From positions 186,001 to 250,000 of the forward strand of contig JACJYG010000010.1 in the NCBI GenBank assembly GCA_020636215.1: 64,000 nt of DNA, written 5' to 3'. Below the pieces are notes generated by a model. That model saw only the letters and a list, made by a program, of their open reading frames with translations. It searched no databases and was not told the DNA's origin. The position numbers and the translations under genes are program-made. The stretch's first letter is position 1; every line of letters starts with the position of its first letter. Shown here in pieces: positions 62,684-64,000 of the stretch. Source of the DNA: Lewinellaceae bacterium (GTDB taxonomy: Bacteria > Bacteroidota > Bacteroidia > Chitinophagales > Saprospiraceae).

Positions 62684-63145
62684 ATGACCATAACCCAATT
62701 CCTCCAAGCCACCCTCATCTCCGGCATCGGCGACATTGTCCTCTCCGGCGGCCATTACCACGCTTTCAGTTTGATCGCCCAAGGCATCGAGCTGCTGGGT
62801 GCCTGCCTGGATGAATTGCCCATCCATCATAAAGGAAGCAGCGGTAAGCGTTTTAGGGCAGCCATCCAGGAACTATTCCCCACAGAATATCATGCCTTCA
62901 ATGACAAAGGCAACCCTTATGACCTGTACTCCAATCTCCGCTGTGGTTTGTTGCATGTGGTAATGCCAAAGAACAACCTGGAACTGATCCAACGGGCGGA
63001 ATTGGGCAATTTTCCGGAAGGGCACCTGGGATTTGGCCATCAGCGTGGCAATAAGAGGCTCATTCTGGTTTCGGAAGACTTTTATGGAGATTTTGAACAG
63101 GCGTGCAGTCATCCGCAGAATTGGGGTAGGGGAATTGGACCATAA
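62684..63145 (+). CDS. Small helical protein with RX4H motif, HEPN-like
   Basis: This 153-residue protein appears all-helical with conserved Asn, Arg and His. NLRCGLLH (Arg86 to His91) gives an RX4H motif, placed after a long helix (about 54-68) and the sequence NPYDLYS, the layout of HEPN-type ribonucleases and other HEPN proteins. It lacks a signal peptide. It starts 5 bp after the receiver-CHAT gene; a GTG two codons upstream would overlap the stop. The coupling suggests it is a partner or a target of the CHAT protease. The HEPN assignment is a motif-level guess. Confidence 0.55.
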   Translation: MTITQFLQATLISGIGDIVLSGGHYHAFSLIAQGIELLGACLDELPIHHKGSSGKRFRAAIQELFPTEYHAFNDKGNPYDLYSNLRCGLLHVVMPKNNLELIQRAELGNFPEGHLGFGHQRGNKRLILVSEDFYGDFEQACSHPQNWGRGIGP

Positions 63146-63275
63146 GAAATTAAGAGAAATAGAGTTTTGGGTATGAGATGGAAAGTGACGGGTTTTAGCT
63201 GTTCATTAGCAGCGCCGTAATGAAACAATCAAATTAAAAGAAACGTACCACAGAGAACCGAAAGCCTTCGACACC

Positions 63276-63974
63276 ATGCGAGACTACATCTCCACCATCC
63301 TCCCCCGCATCCAGCAGTACAGCAAGCAGCTGAACGACGAAGCCAACTTCGTCGAGATCCCCTGGGCTTTCCTGGACGAGGCCGGCGCCAAAGTCACCTA
63401 CATCTTCCGCCGCAACAATGAGCTGCTGGTCTCTCGCCACGGCGATGTCGCCACCGGCCGCTGGGAATATTTGCCTGTGGTCCAGTCGCTGCTCATTGAG
63501 TATCAGGGCAGCAAGCGGCTGTATAACCAGGGCTTCCTGGATAAGGCGGTGATGGTACTGCGCAAGGATGGGACGGAGGAGTTGTTTGCGTTGGGGAATA
63601 GCCAGATTGTGGCAGACCTGAATATTAGTAGGTATCTTGAAAGCAAGGTTGCTGGGGATCATTCAGAATTTCCCCAAAAGAGGCGCTATCACTACATCGG
63701 GGAGTTAGCAGGCAGTAGAAAAAAGGTGGTTTTCTGGTCAGAGGAGGGGCGAACGACTGTTGATTTTTCTACTGGCACGCAAGTCACAATGATTGACAAA
63801 TCAACCCCTTTACCAGATGGTGAATACAAGTTAAATGATGGTGGTTTAATGAAGGTTAAAGATGGCAGGATTCAGTCCTATAAATCGAATGCCTGGCTTG
63901 TTTTTCTGATATGGTTAATTGCCGCTATTATTTTTTGCACCTTGATTCCCCTTTTACTTTTCAACTTGGGGTAG
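63276..63974 (+). CDS. C-terminally membrane-anchored protein of unknown function
   Basis: This 232-residue protein has a soluble N-terminal part of about 205 residues (beta-rich, with YIFRRNNELLVSRHGDV and two short repeats of charged beta strands) and one C-terminal transmembrane helix (WLVFLIWLIAAIIFCTLIPLLLF, about 207-229), so it is tail-anchored with its body probably in the cytoplasm. The gene starts 130 bp after the HEPN-like gene, on the same strand. I do not recognise the fold. It may be the last member of the island; the window ends soon after its stop. Confidence 0.6.
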   Translation: MRDYISTILPRIQQYSKQLNDEANFVEIPWAFLDEAGAKVTYIFRRNNELLVSRHGDVATGRWEYLPVVQSLLIEYQGSKRLYNQGFLDKAVMVLRKDGTEELFALGNSQIVADLNISRYLESKVAGDHSEFPQKRRYHYIGELAGSRKKVVFWSEEGRTTVDFSTGTQVTMIDKSTPLPDGEYKLNDGGLMKVKDGRIQSYKSNAWLVFLIWLIAAIIFCTLIPLLLFNLG

Positions 63975-64000
63975 GAATCGCAATCAGATACAACTATAGG

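Overview
The window looks like a chromosomal segment of a Bacteroidota bacterium, probably a Saprospiria/Lewinella-type lineage. The reasons are: several upstream regions carry the Bacteroidota-type TTTG-N~21-TAnnTTTG promoter with no clear Shine-Dalgarno sequence; Bacteroidota-style lipoproteins, a DUF6438-like protein and a TamB-like AsmA protein are present; and the suf cluster has the order sufB-C-D-S-E-T. The assignment rests on gene content and promoter style only. I saw no rRNA, tRNA or CRISPR array.

Layout. (1) 1-8208: a four-gene, same-strand cluster that runs in from outside the window. It holds a coiled-coil protein, an NrdG-like radical SAM protein, a second coiled-coil protein, and a 1949-residue protein that combines two CbxX/EccA-type AAA+ ATPase modules, a CHAT caspase-like protease domain, a STAND/NB-ARC-like NTPase and a TPR tail. 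I read it as an NTP-regulated conflict (immunity or cell-suicide) system. (2) 8515-21214: housekeeping genes, including a CFA-like methyltransferase, ffh, an OmpA/HhH envelope pair, an aminotransferase, yidC and a GH31 glucosidase. (3) 21349-22820: an AT-rich scar with an Ntn-hydrolase gene whose middle has been replaced by a copy of its own 3' end, abutting a 162-bp MITE-like element. (4) 22904-46222: metabolism and envelope genes (glpD, a PfkB kinase, a LysM protein, an orphan LuxR-type regulator, folP, a YheT-type hydrolase, TamB, a secreted EEP nuclease, thioester alpha-2-macroglobulin, a LON-domain protein). (5) 46345-52780: an Rrf2 regulator with three cysteines, the suf Fe-S cluster operon, and a perfect palindrome upstream of sufB that is a good candidate operator. 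(6) 52888-63974: a defence island. It has a type I restriction-modification system (hsdR, hsdM, hsdS) interrupted by a UDG-fold-like gene, then a membrane histidine kinase, a response regulator fused directly to a CHAT protease domain, a small HEPN-like protein with an RX4H motif, and a C-terminally anchored unknown protein.

How the parts may work together. Each end of the window carries its own CHAT protease, controlled in a different way: by AAA+/STAND ATPases and TPRs on the left, and by a two-component phosphorelay on the right. The kinase - receiver-CHAT - HEPN-like arrangement next to a restriction system is the most likely undescribed system here. The radical SAM/coiled-coil/AAA-CHAT-STAND cluster is the second. 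Both functional readings are inferred from motifs and neighbourhood.

Non-coding structure is also notable. An 8-bp tandem repeat (gaatgcgg-like) occurs at three separate loci, one of them in the promoter region of the suf regulator. A 9-bp tandem array of about 215 bp fills the gap after tamB.
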